Assembly: GCA_002291925.1 (NCBI GenBank)
Contig: DBAY01000041.1
Location: 1 to 15,102 of the forward strand
Direction of reading: 5' to 3'
DNA: 15,102 nt
From: Alphaproteobacteria bacterium UBA998
GTDB taxonomy: Bacteria > Pseudomonadota > Alphaproteobacteria > Rickettsiales > UBA998
Shown here: positions 5,892-12,682 of the stretch, piece by piece
Numbering within the stretch: the stretch's first letter is position 1
Layout of the letters: each line of letters starts with the position of its first letter
The notes under the pieces: generated by a model
What the model was told of the DNA's origin: nothing
Databases searched by the model: none
Seen by the model: only the letters and a program-made list of their open reading frames with translations
Position numbers and translations under genes: made by a program

Positions 5892-6110
5892 ATGGCGAAA
5901 GAAGAACTGATTGAATTTCCGGGCGAGGTGGTTGAAGTGCTGCCGAACGCCATGTTCCGCGTGAAGCTGGAGAACGGTCACGAATTGTTGGCCCATACTT
6001 CCGGCCGCATGCGCAAGAACCGCATTCGCGTCTTGGCGGGTGACAAGGTGAATGTCGAGATGACGCCCTACGACCTCACCAAGGGCCGCATTACATTCCG
6101 CCATAAGTAA
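5892..6110 (+). CDS. infA: Translation initiation factor IF-1
   Basis: A 72-residue S1/OB-fold protein that binds the A site of the 30S subunit during initiation. The whole sequence fits the family: MAKEELIEFPGEVVEVLPNA, then MFRVKLENGHELLAHTSGRM and RKNRIRVLAGDKVNVEM, ending LTKGRITFRHK. Length equals the usual 72 residues. A 67-base gap after UPF0262 gives room for a separate promoter, but I see only a poor candidate (TTGTTT, 17 bases, TAGAGA at 5854-5882). There is no clear Shine-Dalgarno before the ATG. Confidence 0.97.
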   Translation: MAKEELIEFPGEVVEVLPNAMFRVKLENGHELLAHTSGRMRKNRIRVLAGDKVNVEMTPYDLTKGRITFRHK

Positions 6111-6176
6111 GCTTATTTTTCGCACTTTGCGTTCTCTGGCTGGACGCCGGAGGGTGAGCCGTGTAAGCCGTGCACT

Positions 6177-6431
6177 ATGCTCTCCCCCGATATGATCGGC
6201 ATGGCCGCGGGCCTGCTTACCACCCTCTCCTTTGTGCCGCAGGCGGTACGGGTGCTGCGCACACGCGACACCCGTTCCATATCGCTGGCCATGTATAGTA
6301 TCTTCACGCTTGGAGTGGTGCTGTGGTTTTGCTATGGCCTGGCGATTGGAAGCTGGCCGATCATCATCAATAACATCATCACCTTTGCGTTGGCGGCGCT
6401 GATCCTTGTGTGCAAGCTGCGCGAACGCTAG
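6177..6431 (+). CDS. SemiSWEET-type (MtN3/PQ-loop) membrane protein
   Basis: An 84-residue protein with three hydrophobic helices (about 7-22, 36-55 and 58-78). The first carries the PQ-loop motif (TTLSFVPQAVRVLRTRD), followed by TRSISLAMYSIFTLGVVLWF, the second conserved block of bacterial SemiSWEET proteins. Family members dimerise in the inner membrane and pass sugars or other small solutes by facilitated diffusion. The substrate cannot be inferred here. The ATG at 6177 lies 66 bases after infA, and maf begins ten bases after its stop, so it is probably co-transcribed with maf. Confidence 0.85.
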   Translation: MLSPDMIGMAAGLLTTLSFVPQAVRVLRTRDTRSISLAMYSIFTLGVVLWFCYGLAIGSWPIIINNIITFALAALILVCKLRER

Positions 6432-6441
6432 GTTGCTTCCT

Positions 6442-6999
6442 ATGACCCTGATTCTTGCCTCCGCGTCCCCCCGACGGCTTTCCCTGCTTGCACAGGCAGG
6501 CATCACGCCCGATCAGGTGGCGGCGGCGGATATTGATGAAACCCCACTTCCCCGTGAGCTGCCAACGGCCTATGTCGCCCGTCTCGCGTGTGAAAAGGCG
6601 CGTGCGGTGGCCGTGCAGTATCCGCATGCAGTGGTGCTGGCAGCGGATACCACCGTGGCTGTCGGGCGGCGTATTCTCGGCAAGCCGGAGCATGCAGACG
6701 AGGCCCAGCGATTCCTTCGCCTGCTATCCGGGCGCCGGCACCGCGTGCATACCGGTATCTGCGTAGTGAGGGACGGGTGCGTCCGCCAGCGTACCGTGAC
6801 GACACAGGTCCAGTTCAAGCCATTTAGCGAGTCAGAGATCGCGGCATACCTTGCCACTGGTGAATGGCAGGGGGTGGCAGGCGGCTACCGGATTCAGGGC
6901 ATGGCAGAGCGCTATATTGTGGCGATTCACGGCTCCTACAGCAACGTGGTGGGGCTGCCGCTGCGCGAGACCTGCCAGCTGCTTGAATCGGCGAGGTGA
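6442..6999 (+). CDS. maf: Maf-family nucleoside triphosphate pyrophosphatase
   Basis: Maf proteins hydrolyse non-canonical or modified nucleoside triphosphates to monophosphates and act in nucleotide pool cleaning and division control. The 185-residue product starts MTLILASASPRR; the SASPRR motif (7-12) binds phosphate and fixes the start. Other motifs: DIDE (30-33), VLAADTTV with the catalytic Asp69, FLRLLSGRRHRVHTG, the block EIAAYLATGEW followed by GVAGGYRIQG, and GSYSNVVGLPLRET. The IQG and NVVGLPL ending is closest to the dTTP/UTP-type (YhdE) subgroup, an inference from motif memory. Its stop is ten bases from the stop of the convergent HIT gene. Confidence 0.93.
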   Translation: MTLILASASPRRLSLLAQAGITPDQVAAADIDETPLPRELPTAYVARLACEKARAVAVQYPHAVVLAADTTVAVGRRILGKPEHADEAQRFLRLLSGRRHRVHTGICVVRDGCVRQRTVTTQVQFKPFSESEIAAYLATGEWQGVAGGYRIQGMAERYIVAIHGSYSNVVGLPLRETCQLLESAR

Positions 7000-7009
7000 A
7001 CGCTCATTC

Positions 7010-7384
7010 CTAATGCACTGGCGTGCCGCCCGGCACCAGCCCGCCCAGGGGACGGCCACCGAGGATATGCACGTGGAAATGCGGCACGGTTTGCGACGCA
7101 TCGGCACCGTGGTTAGTAATCAGCCGGTAGCCGGTCTGGTCCACGCCGAGCTTCACGGCCACCTGCTGCACGCGGCGGAAAAAACCGCTGATCCCTTGCG
7201 CGCCCGCTTTCTGCGCGAAATCGTCAAACGACACGTAGCCGCCTTTGGGAATGACCAGCACATGCACCGGCGCAGCGGGGTGCAGATCATGAAAGGCGAG
7301 CACCTGGTCATCTTCATAGACGGTGTTATTGGGGATCTCGCCGCGCAGGATTTTGGCAAAGACATTGTCGGGATCATAGCTCAT
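7010..7384 (-). CDS. HIT (histidine triad) family protein, HINT-like
   Basis: A 124-residue protein with the full HINT layout: NVFAKILRGEIPNNTVYEDD near the start, then AAPVHVLVIPK (37-47) and the triad HFHVH (102-106) followed by ILGGRPLGGL. HINT proteins hydrolyse nucleoside phosphoramidates and acyl-adenylates; the His residues of the triad form the catalytic site. The ATG at 7384 sits four bases after the nitroreductase stop, with GGAG seven bases upstream. It is the last gene of the leftward operon that starts at hisB. Confidence 0.93.
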   Translation of the reverse strand: MSYDPDNVFAKILRGEIPNNTVYEDDQVLAFHDLHPAAPVHVLVIPKGGYVSFDDFAQKAGAQGISGFFRRVQQVAVKLGVDQTGYRLITNHGADASQTVPHFHVHILGGRPLGGLVPGGTPVH

Positions 7385-7388
7385 GGGG

Positions 7389-7976
7389 TTACTCCACCCG
7401 GCATGCTTCGGCGAAGTCCAGCCGCGGGCTGCGCGGGTAGAGCTTCTCAGGCGTGCCGTAGCCAAGGTTGCACAGGAAGTTGGTACGGATGGAGGTACCT
7501 GCAAAGAACGCCTCATCCAGTTTTTTTGCATCAAAGCCGCTCATCGGGCCGCAATCCAGGCCAAGCGCGCGGGCAGCCAGAATAAGATAACCGCCTTGCA
7601 GGCTGCTGTTGCGAAACGCGGTGTCATGGATTTTCTGCGGCTGCCCGGCAAACCAGGCGCGTGCATCCGCATGCGGAAACAGTTGCGGCAGCTTTTCATA
7701 AAATTCCATATCCATGCCGATGATGACATTCACCGGAGCGGCCATGGTTTTCTCCACATTGCCTGCATCAAGGCAGGGGCGCAGTTTTTCCTTCCCCTCC
7801 TGGGAGGTCACAAAGACGAAACGCGCTGGGGAGCAATTGGCCGAGGTGGGGCCCATTTTCACCAGATCATAGAGCTCTCTCAGAAGGGCAGGCTCCACCC
7901 GGCGGTCCTGCCAGTGGTAATGCGTACGAGCCTCACGGAATAGCGTATCAAGGGTGGCGGTCGGAAGTGGGGACAT
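7389..7976 (-). CDS. Nitroreductase-family flavoprotein, RutE/HadB-like
   Basis: The 195-residue product closely follows the RutE (putative malonic semialdehyde reductase, NAD(P)H, FMN) subgroup across its length: TLFREARTHYHWQDR, LVKMGPTSANCSPARFVF, TAFRNSSLQGGYLILAARAL, GPMSGFDAKKLDEAFFAG and a final LYPRSPRLDFAEACRVE. RutE acts late in the Rut uracil-degradation pathway, yet no rut genes are seen here; the enzyme may reduce another aldehyde or act as a general reductase. Two ATGs lie at 7982 and 7976; GGAG is eight bases before the second and only two before the first, so 7976 is chosen. Confidence 0.88.
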   Translation of the reverse strand: MSPLPTATLDTLFREARTHYHWQDRRVEPALLRELYDLVKMGPTSANCSPARFVFVTSQEGKEKLRPCLDAGNVEKTMAAPVNVIIGMDMEFYEKLPQLFPHADARAWFAGQPQKIHDTAFRNSSLQGGYLILAARALGLDCGPMSGFDAKKLDEAFFAGTSIRTNFLCNLGYGTPEKLYPRSPRLDFAEACRVE

Positions 7977-8037
7977 GGGCATTTCTCCGGTAAGCTGAAC
8001 GATCAAGCTAATGCCGCTGCGCGAAAAAACAATACGC

Positions 8038-8364
8038 TTAGGCGGGACGGTTTTTCTTTTCGGTGAGGCCAGAGACCTGCTTGCGGCGGCTCAGCTCGGT
8101 GGCGAGCTCCTCCGGCGTCACGCCGGCTTCTTCCCATAGCACCAGCAGGTGGAAGAGCAGATCGGCGCTCTCAGAGACCAGTTCGGCTTTCTCGCCACGC
8201 ATGGCGGCGATCACTACCTCAACCGCTTCTTCGCCCACTTTCTGCGCCATTTTCTTGCGGCCCTTGCGGAACAGCTTGGCGATGTAGGACTCTTCCGGGT
8301 CGGCGTAGCGACGCTCGGCAATGATGCCGCGAAGGTAGAGAAGGGTATCGGTGAGGACTTGCAT
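8038..8364 (-). CDS. hisE: Phosphoribosyl-ATP pyrophosphatase HisE
   Basis: HisE hydrolyses phosphoribosyl-ATP to phosphoribosyl-AMP and pyrophosphate, the second step of histidine synthesis. The 108-residue protein starting MQVLTDTLLYL shows the MazG-like helical core: SYIAKLFRKGRKKMAQKVGE followed by EAVEVVIAAM, with the metal-binding glutamates, then ESADLLFHLLVLWEEAGV. It stands alone, not fused to HisI, so a separate hisI is expected elsewhere. It is separated from hisF by 70 bases, unusually wide for this operon, and that gap holds a perfect inverted repeat. Confidence 0.95.
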   Translation of the reverse strand: MQVLTDTLLYLRGIIAERRYADPEESYIAKLFRKGRKKMAQKVGEEAVEVVIAAMRGEKAELVSESADLLFHLLVLWEEAGVTPEELATELSRRKQVSGLTEKKNRPA

Positions 8365-8394
8365 GCTTCGTGTATGGCCTATTGGAGGGCGCAC

Positions 8395-8412
8395 GTGCAA
8401 TCAAAATTGCAC
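8395..8412. repeat. Perfect inverted repeat between hisF and hisE
   Basis: GTGCAAT (8395-8401) and ATTGCAC (8406-8412) form a seven-pair stem with a four-base loop (CAAA on the + strand, TTTG in the operon transcript). It is the only sizeable gap inside the leftward his operon. No T tract follows on either strand, so it is more likely an RNA stability or processing element, or a protein site, than a terminator. Confidence 0.5.
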
Positions 8413-8434
8413 CTTATGCCGATGACCGCTGTGC

Positions 8435-9229
8435 TTAAACGGCTGCAGGCCGGACCGGAATGCCCTCAGCGGCCAGTGCATCTTTCACCTGCGGAATGGT
8501 GAAGGTGCCAAAATGGAAGACTGAGGCGGCGAGCAGCGCTGAGGCATGGCCCTCGCGGAAGCCTTGCGCGAAATGTTCCAGCGCGCCCACGCCTCCTGAG
8601 GCAATTACCGGGATGTGCACTGCATCCGAAATGGCGCGTGTCATAGCGACATCAAAGCCGATGCCGGTGCCGTCGCGGTCCATGGAGGTGAGCAGGATTT
8701 CCCCTGCCCCATACGCTTCCATGCGCTGCGCCCAGGCCACGGCATCCAGCCCGGTCGGGTTGCGCCCGCCATGGGTGAAGATTTCGTAGCGATGGCTTTG
8801 CCCCTGCTCTGCGCTCGAGAGCGTGTCAACTTTCCGCGCGTCAATGGCCACCACGATGCATTGCGCGCCAAATTTTTCGGCGGCTTCGCGCACGAATTCC
8901 GGACGCTTCACCGCCGCCGTATTGATCGATACCTTGTCCGCCCCGGCGAGCAGCAATTGCCGGATGTCCTCCAGCTCGCGCACTCCGCCGCCCACGGTAA
9001 AGGGCAGGGTGCATACCTCGGCGACCCGGCGCACCATGTCATAGAGCGTGCCGCGCCCTTCATGGCTGGCGGAAATATCGAGGAAGCACAGCTCGTCCGC
9101 CCCTTGCGCGTCATAGAGCTTCGCCTGCTCCACCGGATCCCCCGCATCGCGTAGATTGACGAAATTGACGCCCTTGACCACACGGCCATCCTTGATGTCG
9201 AGGCAGGGGATGATACGGACTTTCAGCAT
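8435..9229 (-). CDS. hisF: Imidazole glycerol phosphate synthase cyclase subunit HisF
   Basis: HisF, with HisH, converts PRFAR and ammonia into imidazole glycerol phosphate and AICAR. The 264-residue (beta/alpha)8 barrel begins MLKVRIIPCLDIKDG with the catalytic Asp11; the second catalytic residue is Asp130 in VVAIDARK. Phosphate-binding segments VGGGVRELEDI, GADKVSINTAA and VIASGGVGALEHF are present. The ATG at 9229 is one base after the stop of the upstream secreted-protein gene, with AGGGG eight bases before it. An open extension further upstream is only overlap with that gene. Confidence 0.96.
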   Translation of the reverse strand: MLKVRIIPCLDIKDGRVVKGVNFVNLRDAGDPVEQAKLYDAQGADELCFLDISASHEGRGTLYDMVRRVAEVCTLPFTVGGGVRELEDIRQLLLAGADKVSINTAAVKRPEFVREAAEKFGAQCIVVAIDARKVDTLSSAEQGQSHRYEIFTHGGRNPTGLDAVAWAQRMEAYGAGEILLTSMDRDGTGIGFDVAMTRAISDAVHIPVIASGGVGALEHFAQGFREGHASALLAASVFHFGTFTIPQVKDALAAEGIPVRPAAV

Positions 9230-9230
9230 G

Positions 9231-9701
9231 TCATTGCCCCTGCTCAAGAGGAAGCGATGCCTGGCGGCAGACCGGCTCACAGTCCGGACCGTTAGGTCGC
9301 ACGGTGCGGTACTGCGGGCGCAGCGTTTGCGCCACCAGCGGAGCACCCTGCCGGGTGATCTCCACCGTAAGCTCTGATGGGAAATGCTCCAGGCGGATGG
9401 AGCCGAAGCCATGGCTATCCGGTGGCAGGGCGCAGCCGCTTTCCATGATCATGATCTTTGCATCGCTGCAGCGCAGGGCAGGGGTGCCACAGGCGGGCAG
9501 CGGCAGGCGGCCTTCGCAGGTGGCGTCCACGCCCTCCCCGCGGAAGGAAAAGCGGTAGGCGCCGGGCCGCCAGCGGAGCTCAGGGGAAATTCCCAGCATC
9601 AGCCCGTTTTCGCAGGCCATCATGGTGCAGGCGCGCATCGGTTGCGCCAGCGCCGGGGCGCTGAGGCTGAGCAGCAGGAGGAGAGCGATCACGCTTTTCA
9701 T
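9231..9701 (-). CDS. Secreted cysteine-rich protein of unknown function
   Basis: I do not recognise a family. The 156-residue product has a clear signal peptide (KSVIALLLLLSLSAPALA, cleavage likely after residue 19). The mature part carries eight cysteines (25, 30, 62, 71, 78, 90, 141, 145), an even number that suits disulfide bonding in the periplasm. The N-terminal pair lies in CTMMAC and the C-terminal pair in CEPVC. The gene overlaps the hisA stop by ATGA and ends one base before hisF, so it is translated as part of the histidine operon although the product leaves the cytoplasm. The mature sequence looks like a small beta-rich domain (WRPGAYRFSFRG, ELTVEITRQG), an impression only. Confidence 0.8.
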   Translation of the reverse strand: MKSVIALLLLLSLSAPALAQPMRACTMMACENGLMLGISPELRWRPGAYRFSFRGEGVDATCEGRLPLPACGTPALRCSDAKIMIMESGCALPPDSHGFGSIRLEHFPSELTVEITRQGAPLVAQTLRPQYRTVRPNGPDCEPVCRQASLPLEQGQ

Positions 9702-10423
9702 GCGGCGACTTTCAGCGCATCGGCCGGATTGATGGAGCCTTCATAGAGCGCGCGGCCAATGATGACGCCGTCCAGGCCAATGCCGGTATAGGCGCGCGCG
9801 GCGATCAGGTCTTCCAGCCGTGAAATGCCGCCGGAGAGAATCACCGGTGTAGAAATGGATTCGGCCAGCGCCACGGTCTCATCGAGGTTGGGGCCTTCCA
9901 TCGCACCGTCGCGGCTGATGTCGGTGTAGATGATGGCGGCCACGCCTGCATCTTCAAACTGTTTGGCCAGGTCGGTGGCCAGCACGTCGGATTCCTCCGC
10001 CCAGCCTTCGACGGCGACGCGGCCATTTTTGGCGTCAATGCCGACGGCGACGCGGCCCGGAAAGCGTTTGCACGCATCCTTCACCAGCGCCGGGTCGCGC
10101 AGGGCGATGGTACCGAGAATCACTCGCGTGATGCCCGCGTCTAGCCATGCTTCCACCTGTGCCAGCGTGCGGATGCCCCCGCCGAGCTGGATGGGCAGCT
10201 GCACGGCGGCGCGGATGGCGCGCACCGCTTCCGCATTCACCGGCGCGCCTTTGAAGGCACCGTTAAGATCCACCAGATGGAGCCATTGAAACCCGGCTTC
10301 CTCAAAGCGCTGCGCCTGCGCGGCGGGGTCTTTGCCGAACACGGTGGCCTGTTTCATATCGCCGCGTAGCAGGCGCACGCACTGGCCGTCTTTCAGATCA
10401 ATGGCGGGGTAGAGGTTCAGCAT
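9698..10423 (-). CDS. hisA: ProFAR isomerase HisA
   Basis: HisA is the phosphoribosylformimino-AICAR-phosphate isomerase that opens the ribose ring of ProFAR to give PRFAR, the HisF substrate. The 241-residue (beta/alpha)8 barrel begins MLNLYPAIDLKDGQCVRL with catalytic Asp9; Asp130 lies in VGIDAKNGRVAVEGW, the second catalytic strand. Phosphate loops LGGGIRTLAQVE and ILSGGISRLEDL are present. It starts four bases after the GNAT gene and overlaps the next gene by four bases. Confidence 0.96.
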   Translation of the reverse strand: MLNLYPAIDLKDGQCVRLLRGDMKQATVFGKDPAAQAQRFEEAGFQWLHLVDLNGAFKGAPVNAEAVRAIRAAVQLPIQLGGGIRTLAQVEAWLDAGITRVILGTIALRDPALVKDACKRFPGRVAVGIDAKNGRVAVEGWAEESDVLATDLAKQFEDAGVAAIIYTDISRDGAMEGPNLDETVALAESISTPVILSGGISRLEDLIAARAYTGIGLDGVIIGRALYEGSINPADALKVAA

Positions 10424-10427
10424 TGGA

Positions 10428-10961
10428 TCACACCACGCTCGAGGGGGCTTCGAGCTTTTTATAGAAATAATGGCCGGCCACCATGCGGCCATTCACAAAC
10501 TCATGGTAGGGCAGGATGCCCCAGCGCATATAGCCGGATTCCTCATAGAGATGGATCGCCGCGCTCTGCGTTTCGCGCACCGCCAGACGGATCACCGAGA
10601 ATCCCTGATTCGCCGCCTCGCGCTCGGCCAGCTCCAGCAGCGCTTTGGCGAGGCCATGGCCCCGCGCCCAGGGCGCCACGAAATGCGACTCCAGCTGCAC
10701 GGCGAAGTAGGAGGTCTCCTTGCTTTTGCTCGGGCGGACGATCTGCGCGGTGGCCGCCAGCGTACCGTCCAGCCAGCCGCCGAACAGCTGGCGCTCGGGC
10801 ACCACCAGTACGCCTTTCCAGTAGGCTTCCAGCACCTCGCGCATGGGTGGGGTTAGCCAGTTGAAGCCTATGCCATCGGCAATGGCATCTTCGGTGGCCT
10901 GGCAGAGATTATGCAGGTCATCGCCGAAAAATTGGCTGAGGCGCTCAACGCGGATGTTCAT
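10428..10961 (-). CDS. GNAT-family N-acetyltransferase
   Basis: A 177-residue protein with a GNAT acetyl-CoA site: the strand SHFVAPWAR followed by RGHGLAKALLELAE (from residue 100), which gives the R/Q-x-x-G-x-G/A pyrophosphate loop. Later come VIRLAVRETQSAAIHLYEES and GYMRWGILPYHEF, the usual motif-B region with the Tyr that often protonates CoA. The acceptor is unknown. The ATG at 10961 overlaps the hisH stop (ATGA) and the stop is four bases from hisA, so it is coupled on both sides within the his operon. Related acetyltransferases act on amino acids, antibiotics or proteins; a link to histidine metabolism is inferred only from position. Confidence 0.88.
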   Translation of the reverse strand: MNIRVERLSQFFGDDLHNLCQATEDAIADGIGFNWLTPPMREVLEAYWKGVLVVPERQLFGGWLDGTLAATAQIVRPSKSKETSYFAVQLESHFVAPWARGHGLAKALLELAEREAANQGFSVIRLAVRETQSAAIHLYEESGYMRWGILPYHEFVNGRMVAGHYFYKKLEAPSSVV

Positions 10962-11581
10962 GTCATCTCCAGGAAATTACGCAGCAGCACCTGCCCGGTC
11001 GCCTGGCTCTTTTCAGGGTGGAACTGCGTGCCGATCAGGTTATCGCGGCCGACGATGGCGGTGAGAGCCGTACCATACTCCGTGGTGGCGAGGCAATCCT
11101 CCGGCTTGGTGCATACCGCGTGGTAGCTATGTACGAAATACGCGTGATCGCCCTCACGCAGGCCGCGCAGGGCCGGATGACCGGCTTGGGTGAGGCGCAG
11201 CTCGTTCCAGCCCATATGCGGGATTTTCAGCCCCGGCGCCTCAATGCGGCGCACCTCACCGGGCAGCCAGCCGAGGCCCTGATGCGTGCCATGCTCCAGC
11301 CCGCGCTCAAACAGCATCTGCATGCCGACGCAGATGCCAAAGAATGGCACGCCCGCGCCGCGCACCCGTTTCTCCAGCGCCTCGATCATGCCCGGCACGG
11401 CCTGCAGACCGCGCATGCAATCGGCAAAAGCGCCGACACCCGGCAGCACGATGTGGGTGGCGTCATCGAGATCACGCGCCGAGGCGGTGACATGTAGTGT
11501 CCCATCCGGCGCGGCGCGGCGCAGCGCGGCGGCGGCGGAGTGCAGGTTGCCTGCACCGTAATCGATCAGGGCGATCCGCAT
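10958..11581 (-). CDS. hisH: Imidazole glycerol phosphate synthase glutaminase subunit HisH
   Basis: HisH supplies ammonia from glutamine to HisF. The 207-residue class I glutamine amidotransferase has IDYGAGNLHS at the start, the nucleophile Cys84 in GICVGMQMLFERG, and His188 and Glu190 in QFHPEKSQ, completing the triad. IPHMGWNEL and YFVHSYHAV are also typical HisH blocks. It begins three bases after the DUF2628 gene and ends overlapped with the GNAT gene. Its partner hisF is three genes downstream. Confidence 0.96.
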   Translation of the reverse strand: MRIALIDYGAGNLHSAAAALRRAAPDGTLHVTASARDLDDATHIVLPGVGAFADCMRGLQAVPGMIEALEKRVRGAGVPFFGICVGMQMLFERGLEHGTHQGLGWLPGEVRRIEAPGLKIPHMGWNELRLTQAGHPALRGLREGDHAYFVHSYHAVCTKPEDCLATTEYGTALTAIVGRDNLIGTQFHPEKSQATGQVLLRNFLEMT

Positions 11582-11583
11582 GG

Positions 11584-12015
11584 CTATGCGGTGACGGTGC
11601 CTGCGGGCACCGGGCGAAGGCTGGCCGCAATATGGCCAAGGTGGCGGTCATAATAGCGGCGCTCGGCATCGAGCAGGCTGTCGGCGATGACCACATCGCT
11701 GATGACCCAGCCACGTTTTTCCAGCGTGTCACGGCGCAGATCATTCGCCGCCATGCCGATCATCAGGCGGATGCCGAGATCGAGAATGAAGGTGCTGGTG
11801 CGGCTGAGATCGGCGAAGGTGCTCGCCAGCTGCACGCATACCAGCAGGCCGAAAATGATAAAGGCCGGCAGCCAGATGCGGTGATAGAGCGCCCAGAAGA
11901 TATGAAAGAAGAACGCATAGAAATTGAACCCCTCCGGCACAAAGACGGGGGATTCATACGGGCGGGCCTCGCGGGGGTTGAGGTGCACGCTGTACAGGCG
12001 GGTCAGCAAGCGCAT
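11584..12015 (-). CDS. DUF2628 membrane protein
   Basis: A 143-residue protein of the DUF2628 type: RLYSVHLNP near the start, FVPEGFNFYAFFFHIFWALY and the following HRIWLPAFIIFG. The hydrophobic stretch from about residue 32 to 65 should form one or two membrane helices, with a weaker one near RLMIGMAAND. Function is unknown; the gene commonly lies between hisB and hisH in alphaproteobacteria. The ATG at 12015 has AAGGGA seven bases upstream and follows the hisB stop by four bases. Confidence 0.85.
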   Translation of the reverse strand: MRLLTRLYSVHLNPREARPYESPVFVPEGFNFYAFFFHIFWALYHRIWLPAFIIFGLLVCVQLASTFADLSRTSTFILDLGIRLMIGMAANDLRRDTLEKRGWVISDVVIADSLLDAERRYYDRHLGHIAASLRPVPAGTVTA

Positions 12016-12019
12016 GATG

Positions 12020-12613
12020 CTATCCCTTCAGGCTGCCTTTGGTTGAGGGGATGTCATCCGCCTTGCGCGGGTCAATCGCCAGCGCGTCACGCAGCGCCCG
12101 CGCCAGCCCTTTGAAGCAGGATTCCACGATGTGGTGGTTATTGATGCCGTAGAGGTTTTCCACATGCACCGTCGCGCCCGCCTGGAAGGCAAAGGCCTGG
12201 AACCATTCGCGGAATAGCTCGGAATCCATATCGCCCAGTTTCGGCTGGGTGAATTGCACCTTCCAGATGAGGTAAGGGCGGCCCGAGATATCGATCGACA
12301 CGCGAGTGAGCGTTTCATCCATTGGAATATAGGCGTGGCCATAGCGCTGAATGCCGCGGCGCTCGCCCAATGCTTCCGCGACAGCCTGGCCCAGCGCAAT
12401 GCCGGAATCCTCGGTCGTGTGGTGGGCGTCAATGTGCAGGTCACCCTTCGCCGTGAGGGTGATGTCCATCAGGCTGTGCCGAGAGAGCTGCTCAAGCATG
12501 TGATCGAGAAAGCCGATGCCAGTGGACACATTGTACGTGCCGCTGCCGTCCAGATTGACGGTGACCGAAATCTCGGTTTCCTTGGTTTTACGAGTGACCG
12601 TGGCAATACGCAT
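12020..12613 (-). CDS. hisB: Imidazoleglycerol-phosphate dehydratase HisB
   Basis: HisB dehydrates imidazole glycerol phosphate to imidazole acetol phosphate using manganese. The 197-residue monofunctional form shows GFLDHMLEQLSRHS, the metal motifs DAHHTTEDSGIALGQA and INNHHIVESCFKGLARAL, and RYGHAYIPMDETL. The E. coli-type N-terminal histidinol-phosphatase domain is absent. It is the first gene of the leftward operon and is divergent from the lipoprotein gene, with 69 bases between the starts. Confidence 0.96.
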   Translation of the reverse strand: MRIATVTRKTKETEISVTVNLDGSGTYNVSTGIGFLDHMLEQLSRHSLMDITLTAKGDLHIDAHHTTEDSGIALGQAVAEALGERRGIQRYGHAYIPMDETLTRVSIDISGRPYLIWKVQFTQPKLGDMDSELFREWFQAFAFQAGATVHVENLYGINNHHIVESCFKGLARALRDALAIDPRKADDIPSTKGSLKG

Positions 12614-12642
12614 AGGTTTGTGCTATCCTGAGAGTTGGGCGC

Positions 12643-12671
12643 ACTATACGCAAAACACCCTAAGGAATAAA
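12643..12671 (-). promoter_or_regulatory. Predicted promoter of the hisB operon
   Basis: On the minus strand TTTATT (12671-12666), a 17-base spacer and TATAGT (12648-12643) precede hisB. The -10 matches consensus at five of six bases and the -35 at three. Transcription would begin at about 12636, giving a leader of some 23 bases, too short for a His leader peptide or attenuator. Confidence 0.4.
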
Positions 12672-12682
12672 CGGTTTTTTCC

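Noticed and set aside
7023..7036. GTGCC-GCCC-GGCAC hairpin near the maf/HIT convergence as a terminator
   Set aside because: It lies within the HIT coding sequence (Pro-Gly-Gly-Thr-Pro region) and has no T tract on either strand.
6851..7585. Plus-strand open frame of 244 codons across the maf end, HIT and nitroreductase
   Set aside because: It overlaps three well-supported genes in the wrong frame or strand and shows no domain.
9230..9412. Upstream extension of HisF by 61 codons
   Set aside because: It only overlaps the secreted-protein gene in another frame; MLKVRIIPCLD is the canonical HisF N-terminus, with catalytic Asp at position 11.
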